DNA of 64,000 bases from Citrobacter enshiensis (GCF_029338175.1 NZ_CP119862.1:310001-374000); one strand, 5' to 3'; counted from the stretch's first letter, positions 26,706 to 37,127 are shown. Notes: generated by a model not told the origin, from the sequence alone. Made by a program: numbers and translations.

Positions 26706-26733
26706 CAAAAAAGGCGCCGAAGCGCCTTTTTTT
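26706..26733. terminator. Bidirectional terminator, nudE/mrcA
   Basis: AAGGCGC / GCGCCTT stem with a CGAA tetraloop flanked by A and T runs, between convergent genes. Confidence 0.9.
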
Positions 26734-26735
26734 GA

Positions 26736-29288
26736 TCAGAACAGTTCCTGCGACTCACCATTATCGATAATGGTCGTTCCCACCTCATGCACCGCGTGCT
26801 GTGTTGGCTGGGTGCCTTCGATGAAATACTCTTCGCGACTGTTACCGCCATTGGCCAGTTGGCCGGTGCTGCGATCGATATTGACCGTCACAATCCCTGG
26901 CGGCGGCGTCAGCGGTTGCTCAGGTACGCCTTCCAGAACGGACTTCATGTAAGCGTCCCACGCCGGTTGCGCACTCTTCGCTCCGCCTTCATAGCCGGAG
27001 ATCTGATCTTTAATCGCGCCGGACGCCGTCGTGCGTCCCAGATCGCGGCGGTGATCGTCAAAACCAATCCACACCGACGTCACGACACCTGGACCGTATC
27101 CGGAGAACCATGCATCTTTCGAGCTGTTGGTGGTACCCGTTTTACCGCCGATGTCCCGACGCTGCAGGTCGCGACCCGCTCGCCAACCGGTGCCCATCCA
27201 GCCGGGTTCGCCGAAGATATTGGTGTTCAGCGCGCTTTTGATCAGGAACGCCAGCGGCGTGTTAATCACGTGCGGGGCATACTCCTGCGTACCGCTTTGG
27301 GCAACTAACGCCTGGTTGGCCTGTTCAAGCTGCGGCATCGGCACGGCGGCGTTTTGCTGCTCCTGAGAAACGGCGACATCTTCGACGTTGCTGTTCTCCA
27401 GGACGTTCAATTTTTGCGTATCGCCATAAATGACCGGGATATCACACTCCGGGCAGGCAATTTTCGGCTTCGCTTCAAATATGACGCCGCCCTGGTCGGT
27501 TTCAATCTTACTGATGAACCAGGGATCGACCAGGAAGCCGCCGTTTGCCATAACGGCATAGCCCCGCGCTACCTGCATTGGTGTGAAGGATGCGGAACCC
27601 AGCGCCAGCGATTCGGTATGCACGATGTTTTGCGCCGGGAAGCCAAAGCGTTGCAGATATTCTGCTGCGTAATCGACGCCCATTGCGCGCATGGCACGCA
27701 CCATGACCACGTTCTTCGACTGACCAAGACCCTGACGTAAACGGATTGGACCGGCGTACTGCGGCGGTGAGTTTTTGGGCCGCCAGTCAGAACCGGCACC
27801 GGCATCCCAGCGTGAAATGGGCACGTCGTTCAACATGCTCGCCAGCGTTAAACCTTTATCCATCGCGGCGGTATAGAGGAACGGCTTGATATTCGAGCCC
27901 ACCTGACGCAACGCCTGGGTGGCACGGTTAAATTTGCTCTGGTTGAAGTCAAAACCACCGACCAGCGCCATTACCGCACCGTTTTGCGGGTTAATGGAAA
28001 CCAGCGCGGAGTTAACGTCCGGCACCTGCGCCAGCCACCAGGCATCGCCCACCTGACGAACCCAGACTTGCTGACCTGTTTGTACGGCATCAGTCACTTT
28101 ACGCGGCGTGGGGCCCTGTTGTGTATCTGAGCGATACGGACGCGCCCAGCGAATCCCGTCCATACGCAGTGATACCGACGTGCCATCCGCCAGTGTTGCC
28201 GTGGCTTCTTGCGGCGTGGCGCTGGTGATCGCGGCCGGGAGCAAGGGCCCGTAGGTAGGCAGCGCTTTCAGCGTGTCGGTAATTTTTTTGCTGTCCCAGG
28301 CTGTTTCACCCACTTTCCACAAGACATTCGCCGGGCCGCGATAGCCGTGGCGCATGTCGTAGTCCAGAACGTTGTTGCGAACGGCTTGTTGAGCCGCCTG
28401 TTGGACTTTGCGGGTGATGGTGGTGTAAATGCGATAGCCATCTTCATAGGCATTTTCACCGTACCGGCTGTACATTTCCTGGCGCACCATTTCTGACAAA
28501 TAGGGGGCAGAAAACGCGATTTCCGGTGCATGGTAATTTGCATCAATCGCTTCGTTACGCGCCTGATCGTACTGGTTCTGGGTGATATACCCTTCGCTCA
28601 ACATACGCGACAGAACCACGTTACGTCGCGCTGTAGCGCGATCCATGGAATAAAGCGGGTTAAACGTAGAAGGGGCTTTTGGCAGACCGGCAATGACTGC
28701 CATTTCACTCAGGCTGAGTTGGTCAACGGTTTTACCAAAATAGACCTGCGCTGCGGCACCTACGCCGTAGGCACGGTAACCGAGGTAGATTTTGTTCAGA
28801 TAGAGTTCGAGGATCTCATCTTTACTCAGGAGTTGCTCAATACGGATGGCAAGGAACACTTCCTTGATTTTACGTATCAGCGTCCGTTCCGGACTGAGGA
28901 AGAAGTTTCTCGCCAACTGCTGAGTAATGGTGCTCGCACCCTGCGACGCATGGCCAGAGAACAGCGCAACGCTTGCCGCACGGAAGATCCCTACCGGGTC
29001 AACGCCGTGGTGCTCATAAAAGCGGCTGTCTTCCGTGGCGATGAAGGCTTTCACCATCTCTGGCGGCATTTGGCTGAGCGTGACTGGAATTCGACGTTTC
29101 TCGCCATACTGCGCGATCAGTTCACCCTCCGCGCTATAAACCTGCATCGGAATCTGCAAACGCACGTCTTTTAACGTCGCGACGTCAGGTAGTTGCGGCT
29201 CGATATAGCGATAGAGACCATAAATCGAGCCTGCTCCCAGCAGGATGCAACATACTGCAAGGATCAATAAATACTTTACGAACTTCAC
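26736..29288 (-). CDS. mrcA: MrcA, penicillin-binding protein 1A
   Basis: Bifunctional peptidoglycan synthase: glycosyltransferase plus transpeptidase. 850 residues from GTG 29288 (translated M, KFVKYLLILAVCC), the E. coli start; an in-frame ATG eight codons upstream (29312) is possible, but the family length and remembered start favour GTG. Single N-terminal membrane anchor, GT51 domain with EDSRFYEHHG (catalytic Glu) and GASTITQQLARN, OB-like insert, transpeptidase with SNIK (active Ser) and KTGTT. Divergent from hofM. Confidence 0.96.
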   Translation of the reverse strand: MKFVKYLLILAVCCILLGAGSIYGLYRYIEPQLPDVATLKDVRLQIPMQVYSAEGELIAQYGEKRRIPVTLSQMPPEMVKAFIATEDSRFYEHHGVDPVGIFRAASVALFSGHASQGASTITQQLARNFFLSPERTLIRKIKEVFLAIRIEQLLSKDEILELYLNKIYLGYRAYGVGAAAQVYFGKTVDQLSLSEMAVIAGLPKAPSTFNPLYSMDRATARRNVVLSRMLSEGYITQNQYDQARNEAIDANYHAPEIAFSAPYLSEMVRQEMYSRYGENAYEDGYRIYTTITRKVQQAAQQAVRNNVLDYDMRHGYRGPANVLWKVGETAWDSKKITDTLKALPTYGPLLPAAITSATPQEATATLADGTSVSLRMDGIRWARPYRSDTQQGPTPRKVTDAVQTGQQVWVRQVGDAWWLAQVPDVNSALVSINPQNGAVMALVGGFDFNQSKFNRATQALRQVGSNIKPFLYTAAMDKGLTLASMLNDVPISRWDAGAGSDWRPKNSPPQYAGPIRLRQGLGQSKNVVMVRAMRAMGVDYAAEYLQRFGFPAQNIVHTESLALGSASFTPMQVARGYAVMANGGFLVDPWFISKIETDQGGVIFEAKPKIACPECDIPVIYGDTQKLNVLENSNVEDVAVSQEQQNAAVPMPQLEQANQALVAQSGTQEYAPHVINTPLAFLIKSALNTNIFGEPGWMGTGWRAGRDLQRRDIGGKTGTTNSSKDAWFSGYGPGVVTSVWIGFDDHRRDLGRTTASGAIKDQISGYEGGAKSAQPAWDAYMKSVLEGVPEQPLTPPPGIVTVNIDRSTGQLANGGNSREEYFIEGTQPTQHAVHEVGTTIIDNGESQELF

Positions 29289-29370
29289 TGGAGATTTCCC
29301 ATTTAGTGTCATTTGGGCAGTTTATAAACAAACGCGCGGTAGTATAAAGGCAAGCCAGGCGCATTGATAT

Positions 29371-29389
29371 ACCCGTTAGAGTGACGGGT
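29371..29389 (+). other. Inverted repeat in the hofM leader
   Basis: ACCCGT / ACGGGT with a seven-base loop, ending three bases before the GGAG ribosome site of hofM. It could form a hairpin close to the ribosome site or be an operator. Confidence 0.4.
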
Positions 29390-29408
29390 GATAAGGAGAT
29401 CATCAGCT

Positions 29409-30188
29409 ATGGCTTTCCGGTTCTGGCAAATAGGCCTTCATATTCAACCGCATGAAGTGCTGGCGGTTGCCGTTGTTCGCGGCGCATCGGGCTGGCTTTT
29501 ACAACGCTGGTGGCGTATGCCGCTCGCCCAGCACGCCCTCAAAGAGGGTTACATTTGCAATCCTGAACAGCTTACCGGTGTACTTCAGCCGTGGAGTCGG
29601 GAGCTTCCTCATCAGCACACCCTCCACATCTCATTTCCCTCCAGTAGAACACTGCAAAGACGCTTTCCGCGCCCGGCGATGGCGCTGCGGGAACGAGAAC
29701 AGACAGCCTGGTTGAGCGGTTCGATGGCGCGAGATCTGGACATGGACCCCGACTCCCTACGCTTTGACTATAGCGAGGATACGTTAAGTTCGTCGTTTAA
29801 TGTGACAGCTGCGCAAAGCAAGGAGGTCTCGACATTACTGACACTCATGCAAACGCTAAAGGTGCGGGTGACTGCAGTCACGCCGGATGCCTGCGCGTTA
29901 CAACGATTTATTCCGTATTTAGCGTCGGGCCATCAGTGTCTGGTATGGCGTGATGACGCGCAGTGGTTGTGGGCGACGCGCTATGCATGGGGGCGTAAAA
30001 CCGCTGAAGATATTAGCAGCCTTGATGCGCTTGCCGCCGCATTGTCCATGCCTCCCGACACGCTGGTGATGTGCGGCGCAGACGGCTTTGATCCCTGGAA
30101 GGCCGTGTCCGTACGCCAGCCCCCCATTCCGCCGCAAGGGCACGCTTTTGCTATCTCCCTCGGCCTTGCGATGGGGGAGATGCGTTGA
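29409..30188 (+). CDS. hofM: HofM, PilM-like pilus assembly/DNA-utilisation protein
   Basis: 259 residues from ATG 29409 (MAFRFWQIGLH), with GGAG 10 bp upstream; an earlier in-frame start seven codons before lacks support. It is the PilM/ComA-type actin-like member of the operon, expected to sit on the cytoplasmic face and bind the PilN-like partner. In E. coli the hofMNOPQ genes are needed for using DNA as a nutrient and are Sxy/CRP-linked. Stop and next start overlap (TGATG). Confidence 0.93.
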   Translation: MAFRFWQIGLHIQPHEVLAVAVVRGASGWLLQRWWRMPLAQHALKEGYICNPEQLTGVLQPWSRELPHQHTLHISFPSSRTLQRRFPRPAMALREREQTAWLSGSMARDLDMDPDSLRFDYSEDTLSSSFNVTAAQSKEVSTLLTLMQTLKVRVTAVTPDACALQRFIPYLASGHQCLVWRDDAQWLWATRYAWGRKTAEDISSLDALAAALSMPPDTLVMCGADGFDPWKAVSVRQPPIPPQGHAFAISLGLAMGEMR

Positions 30189-30727
30189 TGAGCCCACCGA
30201 TCAATTTTATGCCCTGGCGTCGCTCACGACGGATGGCGTGCCTGCGATGTTGGGCTGTTTTGTTCGGCGGTTCGCTGTTGTTATTCATCGCTATTGCGCT
30301 GAGTGTTTGCAGTGTGACGGGGCTGGAAGCCCAAACCGACACGATTCTGCTGGAGGCCGAACGAACAAGAGCGGCTGCGCTGATGGCGAGAAAGCAGGGT
30401 CTGGAACAACAGCACCAGCAGCGTCAACAGGTGTTGCAACGACACATGCAGCGTGCCCAGACGCGTCACTGGCAGTCGGTGCTGGACGCGATTTCGCGCC
30501 AGATGCCTGAGCAGGCATGGTTCACCAGAATGGCCTACCAACAGGATACGCTTGAGCTGGAAGGAAACGCGCTGACCTTTTCCGCGTTACGTTCGCTGGA
30601 AGCGATGCTGCGCGATCTGCCGATGTTCGAGTTAAGCAACACCGGATCAACCCGGCAGGACGCTCAGGGGCGCTGGCAGTTTCACTATCAGTTAAAAAAG
30701 AGCGTGATGCATGAACGTCCTCTTTGA
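30188..30727 (+). CDS. hofN: HofN, PilN-like inner-membrane protein
   Basis: 179 residues from ATG 30188, overlapping the hofM stop by one base. A short cytoplasmic N-terminus (MSPPINFMPWR, a PilN-type motif), one membrane helix at about 21-40, then a periplasmic coiled coil rich in Gln (about 60-95) and a small ferredoxin-like fold. It overlaps hofO by 17 bp. Confidence 0.92.
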   Translation: MSPPINFMPWRRSRRMACLRCWAVLFGGSLLLFIAIALSVCSVTGLEAQTDTILLEAERTRAAALMARKQGLEQQHQQRQQVLQRHMQRAQTRHWQSVLDAISRQMPEQAWFTRMAYQQDTLELEGNALTFSALRSLEAMLRDLPMFELSNTGSTRQDAQGRWQFHYQLKKSVMHERPL

Positions 30728-31181
30728 TGCCTGGTGCGCGCTAACGCCCCGAACCCGAATTCTCTGCTGGAGCGCCGGGAACGTCTGTCTGGGGCTTCTG
30801 CTCTTTATTTGCCTGTTTTATCTGGGCGGGCCAGCGCTTCGCGAACAGCGAGAAGCATTGGTTGTGCAGCGGGCAACCGTGCAGCAGCAGTGGCGTGCGC
30901 AGTACCGGCTGATGGCATCGGCCGGTGAAGCCCACATTGCTCCAGATGAAAAGCGTCTTCCTTTTTCTCCGCTGGATTTTCAGACGTCACACCGTCGTCT
31001 TGTGCACTGGTTGCCTGCTGCAGAAGGCGGCGAGATGGCGTTGACCTCGGTCTGGGAGGCGATTCCTGACGTCTTTGTTCGACTGGCGGCATGCGGAATG
31101 AACGTACGTCGGTTTTCACTGAACGTGGAAATGTCGGAGTTGCTGCTGACGCTGGAGCTGGAGCGTCTGAATGAGGGGTAA
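30711..31181 (+). CDS. hofO: HofO, PilO-like inner-membrane protein
   Basis: 156 residues. One membrane helix at about 18-38 (CLGLLLFICLFYLGG) after a short cytoplasmic part, then a periplasmic region expected to pair with HofN. Starts inside hofN and overlaps hofP by 11 bp. Assignment is by operon position and topology. Confidence 0.9.
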   Translation: MNVLFDAWCALTPRTRILCWSAGNVCLGLLLFICLFYLGGPALREQREALVVQRATVQQQWRAQYRLMASAGEAHIAPDEKRLPFSPLDFQTSHRRLVHWLPAAEGGEMALTSVWEAIPDVFVRLAACGMNVRRFSLNVEMSELLLTLELERLNEG

Positions 31182-31575
31182 ACGCTGGCTGTTGGTTTGC
31201 CTTTCTCTGCTGACGCTGACCGGTATGCGTGATCCCTTCAAACCGCCAGAGGACCGCTGCAAGGCTGGCGAGCTCTCGCAATGGCGCTTTCAGGGGGCGG
31301 TGAGTCGGGGTGAAAAACTGATCGGTATCGTCAAAGACAGTCAGCAGAAATGGCGCCGGGTGGAACCTCACGAGCCACTGGATAACGGGTGGAGAGTCTC
31401 GCAACTGACAACGCAAACGTTAACGCTCGAACTCGGGGAAAACTGTGAGCCATCACAGTGGCAGTGGCAACGACAAGGAGAAAGGGATGAAGCAATGGAT
31501 AGCCGCCGCGCTGATGATCATCATGCAGACAGCTCAGGCGGGAAAAACGCACAACGTCACGCTAATGGTGGATGA
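31171..31575 (+). CDS. hofP: HofP, PilP-like pilot protein
   Basis: 134 residues. N-terminal hydrophobic segment (RWLLVCLSLLTLTG) followed by RDPFKPPEDRC, the PilP-type start of the periplasmic part. The basic/acidic end is read in a different frame from the hofQ start: hofP and hofQ share 89 bp. It probably links HofN/HofO to the HofQ secretin. Confidence 0.88.
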   Translation: MRGKRWLLVCLSLLTLTGMRDPFKPPEDRCKAGELSQWRFQGAVSRGEKLIGIVKDSQQKWRRVEPHEPLDNGWRVSQLTTQTLTLELGENCEPSQWQWQRQGERDEAMDSRRADDHHADSSGGKNAQRHANGG

Positions 31576-32725
31576 CGTTCCGGTGGCTCAGGTATTGCAG
31601 GCGCTTGCTGAACAGGAGCGGAAAAATATGGTGATCTCGCCGGATGTGAGTGGCTCGGTGTCACTCCATCTGACGGATGTTCCGTGGACGCTGGCGCTGC
31701 AAACCGTAGCGAAAAGCGCCGGTCTGGTGTTACGCCAGGAAGGGGCGATCTTGCATGTTCAGACGGCGGCCTGGCAGCAAGAAATTATGGCGCGTCAGGA
31801 GGCTGAACGGGCGCAGCAGCAAGCAACAATGCCACTGGAAAACCGCAGCATTTCTTTGCAATACGCCGATGCGGCAGAGTTGGCGAAAGTCGGTGAAAAA
31901 CTGCTGAGTGTAAAAGGCAGCATCACGGTGGATAAGCGTACCAACAGGCTATTGCTTCGCGATAACAATGTTGCATTGGCCACGCTAGAGAAATGGGTGG
32001 AAGAGATGGATTTGCCCGTCGCACAGGTTGAACTGGCGGCGCATATTGTCACCATTAACGAAAAAAGTTTACGTGAGCTGGGCGTTAAATGGACGCTTGC
32101 GGATGCCAAGCAGGCTGGAGGCGTGGGAGATGTGACCACGATGACCAGCGATCTCTCCGTTGCAACGGCGACGACGCGCGTTGGGTTTAACATCGGACGC
32201 ATTAACGGTCGACTGCTGGATTTTGAGCTTTCTGCGCTGGAGCAAAAGCAGCAACTCGATATTATCGCCAGCCCACGCCTGCTCGCTTCGCATTTACAAC
32301 CGGCCAGTATTAAGCAGGGGAGTGAGATCCCCTATCAGGTTTCCAGTGGTGAAAGCGGCGCGACCTCTGTGGAATTTAAAGAAGCGGTGTTGGGGATGGA
32401 GGTGACGCCAACAGTGTTACAGAAAGGACGCATTCGCTTAAAGTTACGGATTAGTCAGAATATGCCCGGTCAGGTGCTGCAACAGGCGGATGGCGAGGTG
32501 TTGGCTATTGATAAGCAGGAGATCGAAACCCAGGTCGAGGTGAAAAGTGGTGAAACGTTGGCGCTGGGTGGGATTTTTTCTCAAAAGAAAAAATCAGGCA
32601 AGGATAGCGTCCCGCTGTTAGGGGATATTCCCTGGCTCGGCCATTTTTTTAGCCACGATGGCAAAGAAGATGAGCGGCGTGAGCTGGTGGTGTTTATCAC
32701 GCCCAGGCTGGTATCGACGGAATGA
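31487..32725 (+). CDS. hofQ: HofQ, outer-membrane secretin for DNA uptake
   Basis: 412 residues from ATG 31487 (MKQWIAAALMIIM), with AAGGAGAAAGGG upstream; the longer in-frame ORF from 31445 lacks a signal peptide at its start. Signal peptide to about 19, N-domains (AMIN/STN-like, VDDVPVAQVLQALAEQ), and a secretin C-domain with VPLLGDIPWLGHFF and the end ELVVFITPRLV. 89 bp overlap hofP in another frame. No pilin or ATPase gene follows. Confidence 0.94.
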   Translation: MKQWIAAALMIIMQTAQAGKTHNVTLMVDDVPVAQVLQALAEQERKNMVISPDVSGSVSLHLTDVPWTLALQTVAKSAGLVLRQEGAILHVQTAAWQQEIMARQEAERAQQQATMPLENRSISLQYADAAELAKVGEKLLSVKGSITVDKRTNRLLLRDNNVALATLEKWVEEMDLPVAQVELAAHIVTINEKSLRELGVKWTLADAKQAGGVGDVTTMTSDLSVATATTRVGFNIGRINGRLLDFELSALEQKQQLDIIASPRLLASHLQPASIKQGSEIPYQVSSGESGATSVEFKEAVLGMEVTPTVLQKGRIRLKLRISQNMPGQVLQQADGEVLAIDKQEIETQVEVKSGETLALGGIFSQKKKSGKDSVPLLGDIPWLGHFFSHDGKEDERRELVVFITPRLVSTE

Positions 32726-33129
32726 TTTATGCAAGAAATACCGCTGTTTTTGCGCTGAACACGTTTCAGGGATTTGACGTGGGGGTGTATTTAGCATACA
32801 AGGAGTACCGATTTGAGAGTCAGTACTTTTCGTTGCTTATGCAGCCGTGATTACTCTTCATCATTCAAGCGGCAAATAGTTGGCTGGTTTCGTGTTATCT
32901 GACTTCGCGATGCGTCGCTGGGTTCGGTGTTTATGAGGCCGCTGGTTTGTCGCGACCGGAAATGCACGGGGTTTGGTAATTTATTCAGTTGCCAAACCAG
33001 CTTGAGTATTGAGATAATTTTCAGCCTGACTCTCGCAATATCTTATGAGGTTTCAGTTCATGTCCTGCTGCGCTGGGTATCTGCGAAGCGGGTTTATCAT
33101 TAACGAATAGTCTTAGTAGTACCGAAAAA
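32726..33129. other. hofQ-aroK intergenic region (no gene)
   Basis: 404 bp without a credible gene; likely carries the aroKB promoters. A candidate is TTGACG (32774-32779), 17 bp, TACAAG (32797-32802). No terminator hairpin for hofQ was found by eye. Confidence 0.6.
32774..32802 (+). promoter_or_regulatory. Candidate sigma-70 promoter upstream of aroK
   Basis: TTGACG, 17-bp spacer, TACAAG; about 330 bp before the aroK start. The -10 matches four of six consensus bases, so this is tentative. Confidence 0.3.
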
Positions 33130-33651
33130 ATGGCAGAGAAACGCAATATCTTTCTGGTTGGGCCTATGGGTGCCGGAAAAAGCACTATTGGGCGCCAGTT
33201 AGCTCAACAACTCAATATGGAATTTTACGATTCTGATCAAGAGATTGAGAAACGAACCGGAGCTGATGTGGGCTGGGTCTTCGATGTAGAAGGTGAAGAC
33301 GGCTTCCGCGATCGTGAAGAGAAGGTCATCAACGAGTTGACGGAAAAACAGGGTATTGTGCTGGCAACCGGCGGTGGCTCTGTAAAATCACGTGAAACCC
33401 GTAATCGTCTCTCCGCGCGTGGCGTCGTGGTCTATCTTGAAACGACGATCGAAAAACAACTTGCGCGTACGCAGCGCGATAAAAAACGTCCGCTGTTGCA
33501 GGTCGAAGCTCCGCCTCGTGAAGTTCTGGAAGCGTTGGCTGACGAACGCAATCCTCTGTATGAAGAGATTGCAGACGTGACCATTCGTACCGACGATCAG
33601 AGCGCCAAAGTCGTAGCAAACCAGATTATTCATATGCTGGAAAGCAACTGA
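33130..33651 (+). CDS. aroK: AroK, shikimate kinase 1
   Basis: Phosphorylates shikimate at O3 in aromatic amino acid synthesis. 173 residues with Walker [10 protein letters not shown] (11-19), the shikimate-binding FRDREE and VLATGGG segments. First gene of a long co-directional run aroK-aroB-damX-dam-rpe-gph-trpS. Confidence 0.98.
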   Translation: MAEKRNIFLVGPMGAGKSTIGRQLAQQLNMEFYDSDQEIEKRTGADVGWVFDVEGEDGFRDREEKVINELTEKQGIVLATGGGSVKSRETRNRLSARGVVVYLETTIEKQLARTQRDKKRPLLQVEAPPREVLEALADERNPLYEEIADVTIRTDDQSAKVVANQIIHMLESN

Positions 33652-33708
33652 TTCTGGCTTAATACACACTTGCCTGCGGGTACAAGCCATTAAGGTGGAT
33701 ATCGCGTC

Positions 33709-34797
33709 ATGGAGAGGATTACAGTCACTCTCGGGGAACGTAGTTACCCTATCACCATCGCGGCTGGTTTGTTTAACGAACCAGCTTCATTCTTACCGCT
33801 GAAATCGGGCGAGCAGGTTATGTTGGTGACCAACGAAACCCTGGCTCCTCTTTATCTTGATAAGATTCGCGACGTACTTGAACAGGCGGGTGTTAACGTT
33901 GATAGCGTTATTCTTCCCGATGGCGAGCAGTATAAAAGCCTGACGGTGCTTGATACGGTCTTTACGGCCCTGCTGCAAAAACCGCACGGTCGCGATACCA
34001 CGCTTGTTGCCCTCGGTGGCGGCGTGATTGGCGATCTGACCGGTTTTGCTGCGGCGAGCTATCAGCGCGGCGTACGTTTTATCCAGGTTCCAACGACCTT
34101 GTTGTCGCAGGTTGACTCCTCCGTAGGCGGGAAAACCGCTGTAAACCATCCCCTCGGTAAAAACATGATTGGCGCGTTCTATCAGCCTGCTTCCGTGGTG
34201 GTGGATCTCGACTGTCTAAAAACGCTTCCTGCGCGTGAGCTGGCTTCGGGTCTGGCGGAAGTGATCAAATACGGCATCATTCTGGATGGGGCGTTCTTTA
34301 CCTGGCTGGAGGAAAATCTGGATGCGCTGTTGCGTCTGGATGGCACGGCGATGGCGTACTGTATTCGCCGTTGTTGTGAGCTGAAAGCAGAAGTTGTTGC
34401 CGCAGACGAGCGAGAAATGGGCTTACGTGCTTTACTGAATCTGGGGCACACGTTTGGCCATGCCATCGAAGCCGAAATGGGTTATGGCAATTGGTTACAC
34501 GGTGAAGCCGTCGCAGCAGGTATGGTGATGGCTGCTCGCACGTCAGAACGTCTGGGTCAGTTTAATGCAACTGACACACAGCGTATTATTACGCTGCTAG
34601 CGCGTGCTGGCTTACCTGTGAATGGACCCCGCGAGATGTCCGCGCAGGCTTATTTGCCGCACATGTTGCGTGATAAAAAAGTGTTGGCGGGTGAAATGCG
34701 TTTAATTCTCCCGCTGGCAATAGGGAAGAGTGAAGTCCGCGGCGGAGTGTCGCACGAGGTGGTTCTTAGCGCGATTGCTGATTGTCAGCAGGCGTAA
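33709..34797 (+). CDS. aroB: AroB, 3-dehydroquinate synthase
   Basis: NAD- and metal-dependent second enzyme of the shikimate pathway. 362 residues; visible are the NAD-binding [31 protein letters not shown] and the metal ligands in [17 protein letters not shown]. Follows aroK by 57 bp. Confidence 0.98.
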   Translation: MERITVTLGERSYPITIAAGLFNEPASFLPLKSGEQVMLVTNETLAPLYLDKIRDVLEQAGVNVDSVILPDGEQYKSLTVLDTVFTALLQKPHGRDTTLVALGGGVIGDLTGFAAASYQRGVRFIQVPTTLLSQVDSSVGGKTAVNHPLGKNMIGAFYQPASVVVDLDCLKTLPARELASGLAEVIKYGIILDGAFFTWLEENLDALLRLDGTAMAYCIRRCCELKAEVVAADEREMGLRALLNLGHTFGHAIEAEMGYGNWLHGEAVAAGMVMAARTSERLGQFNATDTQRIITLLARAGLPVNGPREMSAQAYLPHMLRDKKVLAGEMRLILPLAIGKSEVRGGVSHEVVLSAIADCQQA

Positions 34798-34887
34798 CAA
34801 CAAGAAAGGTCAGGCCGCAATTATTGGGTCTTTTAGCTTCAGGTTAACTGCAACGTCGTAAGCATTAGCCTTTGAGTGGGGTGTTAA

Positions 34888-36204
34888 ATGGATGAATTCA
34901 AACCAGAAGACGAGCTGAAACCCGATCCCAGCGATCGTCGTACTGGTCGTTCTCGTCAATCTTCTGAACGTGGTGAGCCGCAGATCAACTTTGATGATGT
35001 TGATCTGGATGCGGACGATCATCGCCCGACACGTGCGCGTAAAGACCGCAATGAGCAGCAGGATGTCGAGCCTGAAGAAGATTACGAATCCGAAGATGAT
35101 GCGGTGGATGATGAAGAGCGTGTAGAGCGTCGTCCGCGCAAGCGCAAAAAAGCGGTCAGTAAACCGGCTTCCCGTCAGTACATGATGATGGGTGTTGGTG
35201 TTCTTGTGCTGCTGCTGCTAATTATCGGAATCGGCTCTGCGCTGAAGGCCCCTTCAACCTCCTCTTCAAGCGAGCAAACTGCTTCTGGCGAGAAGAGTAT
35301 CGATCTTTCTGGCAATACCGCCGATCAAGCGAATGCAACTCAGCCTGCGCCGGGTGCAACATCAGCTGAGCAAACCGCCGGTAATGCACCGCAGCAAGAG
35401 GTCTCCTTGCCGCCGATTTCTTCCACGCCGACCGACGGGCAAGCGCCTGCAACGGCCGAAGGTCAGCAGCGTGTTGAAGTTCAGGGTGACCTGAACAATG
35501 CGCTATCGCAGCCGCAAAACCAGAGTCAGGTTAACAATGTGGTGGTTAACTCCACACTGCCGACTGAACCTGCCACGGTTGCGCCAATCCGTAACGGCAA
35601 TGCGCCGCGTCAGGAGACAACGGAACCTGCGGCTCGTACCACACCGGAACGCAAACAGGCAGTGATTGAGCCGAAGAAACCGCAGACGACGGTGAAAGCA
35701 ACGGCAACTGAACCGAAACCTGTCGCTCAGGCAAAACGCACGGAACCAACGGCTCCGGCGACAACCACGAAAGCCCCTGCAGCAACATCTGCACCGGCTG
35801 CAACGGTTGCCCCGAAAGCAACCGCCAGCACGACGTCTGCACCGGCTCAAACGACAGGTCCTGCGCAAACTGCGCCGACGACTGCTGCGACAACCAGCGC
35901 CGCTGGCGGGAAAAGCGCAGGCAACGTCGGGTCGTTAAAATCAGCGCCGGGCAGCCATTACACCCTGCAGCTCAGCAGCTCTTCTAACTACGACAACCTG
36001 AACAGTTGGGCGAAGAAAGAGAACCTGAAAAACTTTGTGGTGTATCAGACGACGCGTAACGGCCAACCGTGGTATGTTCTGGTAACGGGCGTGTATGCCT
36101 CGAAAGATGATGCGAAACGTGCGGTGTCTACGCTGCCAGCCGATGTGCAGGCGAAAAACCCGTGGGCAAAACCGTTGCATCAGGTTCAGGCCGATCTGAA
36201 GTAA
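34888..36204 (+). CDS. damX: DamX, SPOR-domain cell-division protein
   Basis: Bitopic membrane protein that goes to the septum through its SPOR domain. 438 residues, about ten longer than the E. coli protein as I recall it. Acidic/basic cytoplasmic N-terminus, membrane helix at about 99-119, a long periplasmic linker of Ala, Thr, Pro and Gln (about 125-345) with short TAPA/TSAPA-like repeats, and the SPOR domain at the end ([20 protein letters not shown]...[10 protein letters not shown]). The extra length lies in the low-complexity linker. Confidence 0.96.
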   Translation: MDEFKPEDELKPDPSDRRTGRSRQSSERGEPQINFDDVDLDADDHRPTRARKDRNEQQDVEPEEDYESEDDAVDDEERVERRPRKRKKAVSKPASRQYMMMGVGVLVLLLLIIGIGSALKAPSTSSSSEQTASGEKSIDLSGNTADQANATQPAPGATSAEQTAGNAPQQEVSLPPISSTPTDGQAPATAEGQQRVEVQGDLNNALSQPQNQSQVNNVVVNSTLPTEPATVAPIRNGNAPRQETTEPAARTTPERKQAVIEPKKPQTTVKATATEPKPVAQAKRTEPTAPATTTKAPAATSAPAATVAPKATASTTSAPAQTTGPAQTAPTTAATTSAAGGKSAGNVGSLKSAPGSHYTLQLSSSSNYDNLNSWAKKENLKNFVVYQTTRNGQPWYVLVTGVYASKDDAKRAVSTLPADVQAKNPWAKPLHQVQADLK

Positions 36205-36273
36205 TGTTATTAAAGCGCAGGATGCTGTCGGAGCTTTCTCCACAGCCGGAGAAGGTGTAATTAGTTAGTCAGC

Positions 36274-37110
36274 ATGAAAAAAAATCGCGCTTTTTTGAAG
36301 TGGGCAGGGGGAAAATACCCCCTGCTTGAAGATATAAAACGGCATTTGCCACCGGGTGAGTGTCTGGTTGAACCCTTCGTGGGTGCCGGGTCGGTGTTTC
36401 TCAACACCGACTTTTCTCGTTATATCCTTGCCGATATCAACAGCGACCTCATCAGTCTCTATAACATCGTGAAGTCACGTACCGATGAGTATGTGCAGGC
36501 TTCCCGCGAGCTGTTTACTCCTGAAACAAATCAGGCTGAGGTTTACTATCAGTTCCGCGAGGAATTCAACGCTTGTCAGGATCCGTTCCGCCGCGCGGTA
36601 CTGTTTTTGTATCTGAACCGTTTTGGCTACAACGGACTGTGCCGCTATAACCTGCGCGGGGAATTTAACGTGCCGTTTGGCCGTTATAAAAAACCCTACT
36701 TCCCGGAAGCGGAGTTGTATCATTTTGCAGAAAAAGCGCAGAATGCAGAGTTTCATTGCCTCTCATATGAAGAGTGCATGGATCGTGCGGATGCAGACTC
36801 TGTGGTCTATTGTGACCCGCCTTATGCACCGCTTTCTGCGACGGCGAATTTTACCGCTTATCATACCAACAGCTTCAGCCATAGAGAGCAGGCGCATCTG
36901 GCAGAGATGGCAGAAAAGCTGGTCAGCAAGCGGATCCCAGTGTTAATTTCGAATCATGACACGCCCGATACCCGTGAGTGGTACAAAGCGGCGAAACATT
37001 TTCAGGTTAAAGTGCGGCGCAGTATAAGCAGCAACGGCGGCACACGAAAAAAGGTGGACGAACTGCTGGCTCTGTACCAACCAGGAGTCGTTTCGCCCGC
37101 GAAAAAATAA
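36274..37110 (+). CDS. dam: Dam, DNA adenine methylase (GATC)
   Basis: Methylates N6 of adenine in GATC; used in mismatch repair, replication timing and gene control. 278 residues as in E. coli. Motif X/FxGx[10 protein letters not shown] and FVGAGSVFL; catalytic motif IV DPPY in [12 protein letters not shown]. Lies 69 bp after damX and 17 bp before rpe. Confidence 0.98.
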   Translation: MKKNRAFLKWAGGKYPLLEDIKRHLPPGECLVEPFVGAGSVFLNTDFSRYILADINSDLISLYNIVKSRTDEYVQASRELFTPETNQAEVYYQFREEFNACQDPFRRAVLFLYLNRFGYNGLCRYNLRGEFNVPFGRYKKPYFPEAELYHFAEKAQNAEFHCLSYEECMDRADADSVVYCDPPYAPLSATANFTAYHTNSFSHREQAHLAEMAEKLVSKRIPVLISNHDTPDTREWYKAAKHFQVKVRRSISSNGGTRKKVDELLALYQPGVVSPAKK

Positions 37111-37127
37111 TTCTCAAGGAGAAGCGG

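Noticed and set aside
29341-29408. CRP-S (Sxy-dependent) site before hofM
   Set aside because: No sequence close to TGCGA-N6-TCGCA was found by eye in the mrcA-hofM gap.
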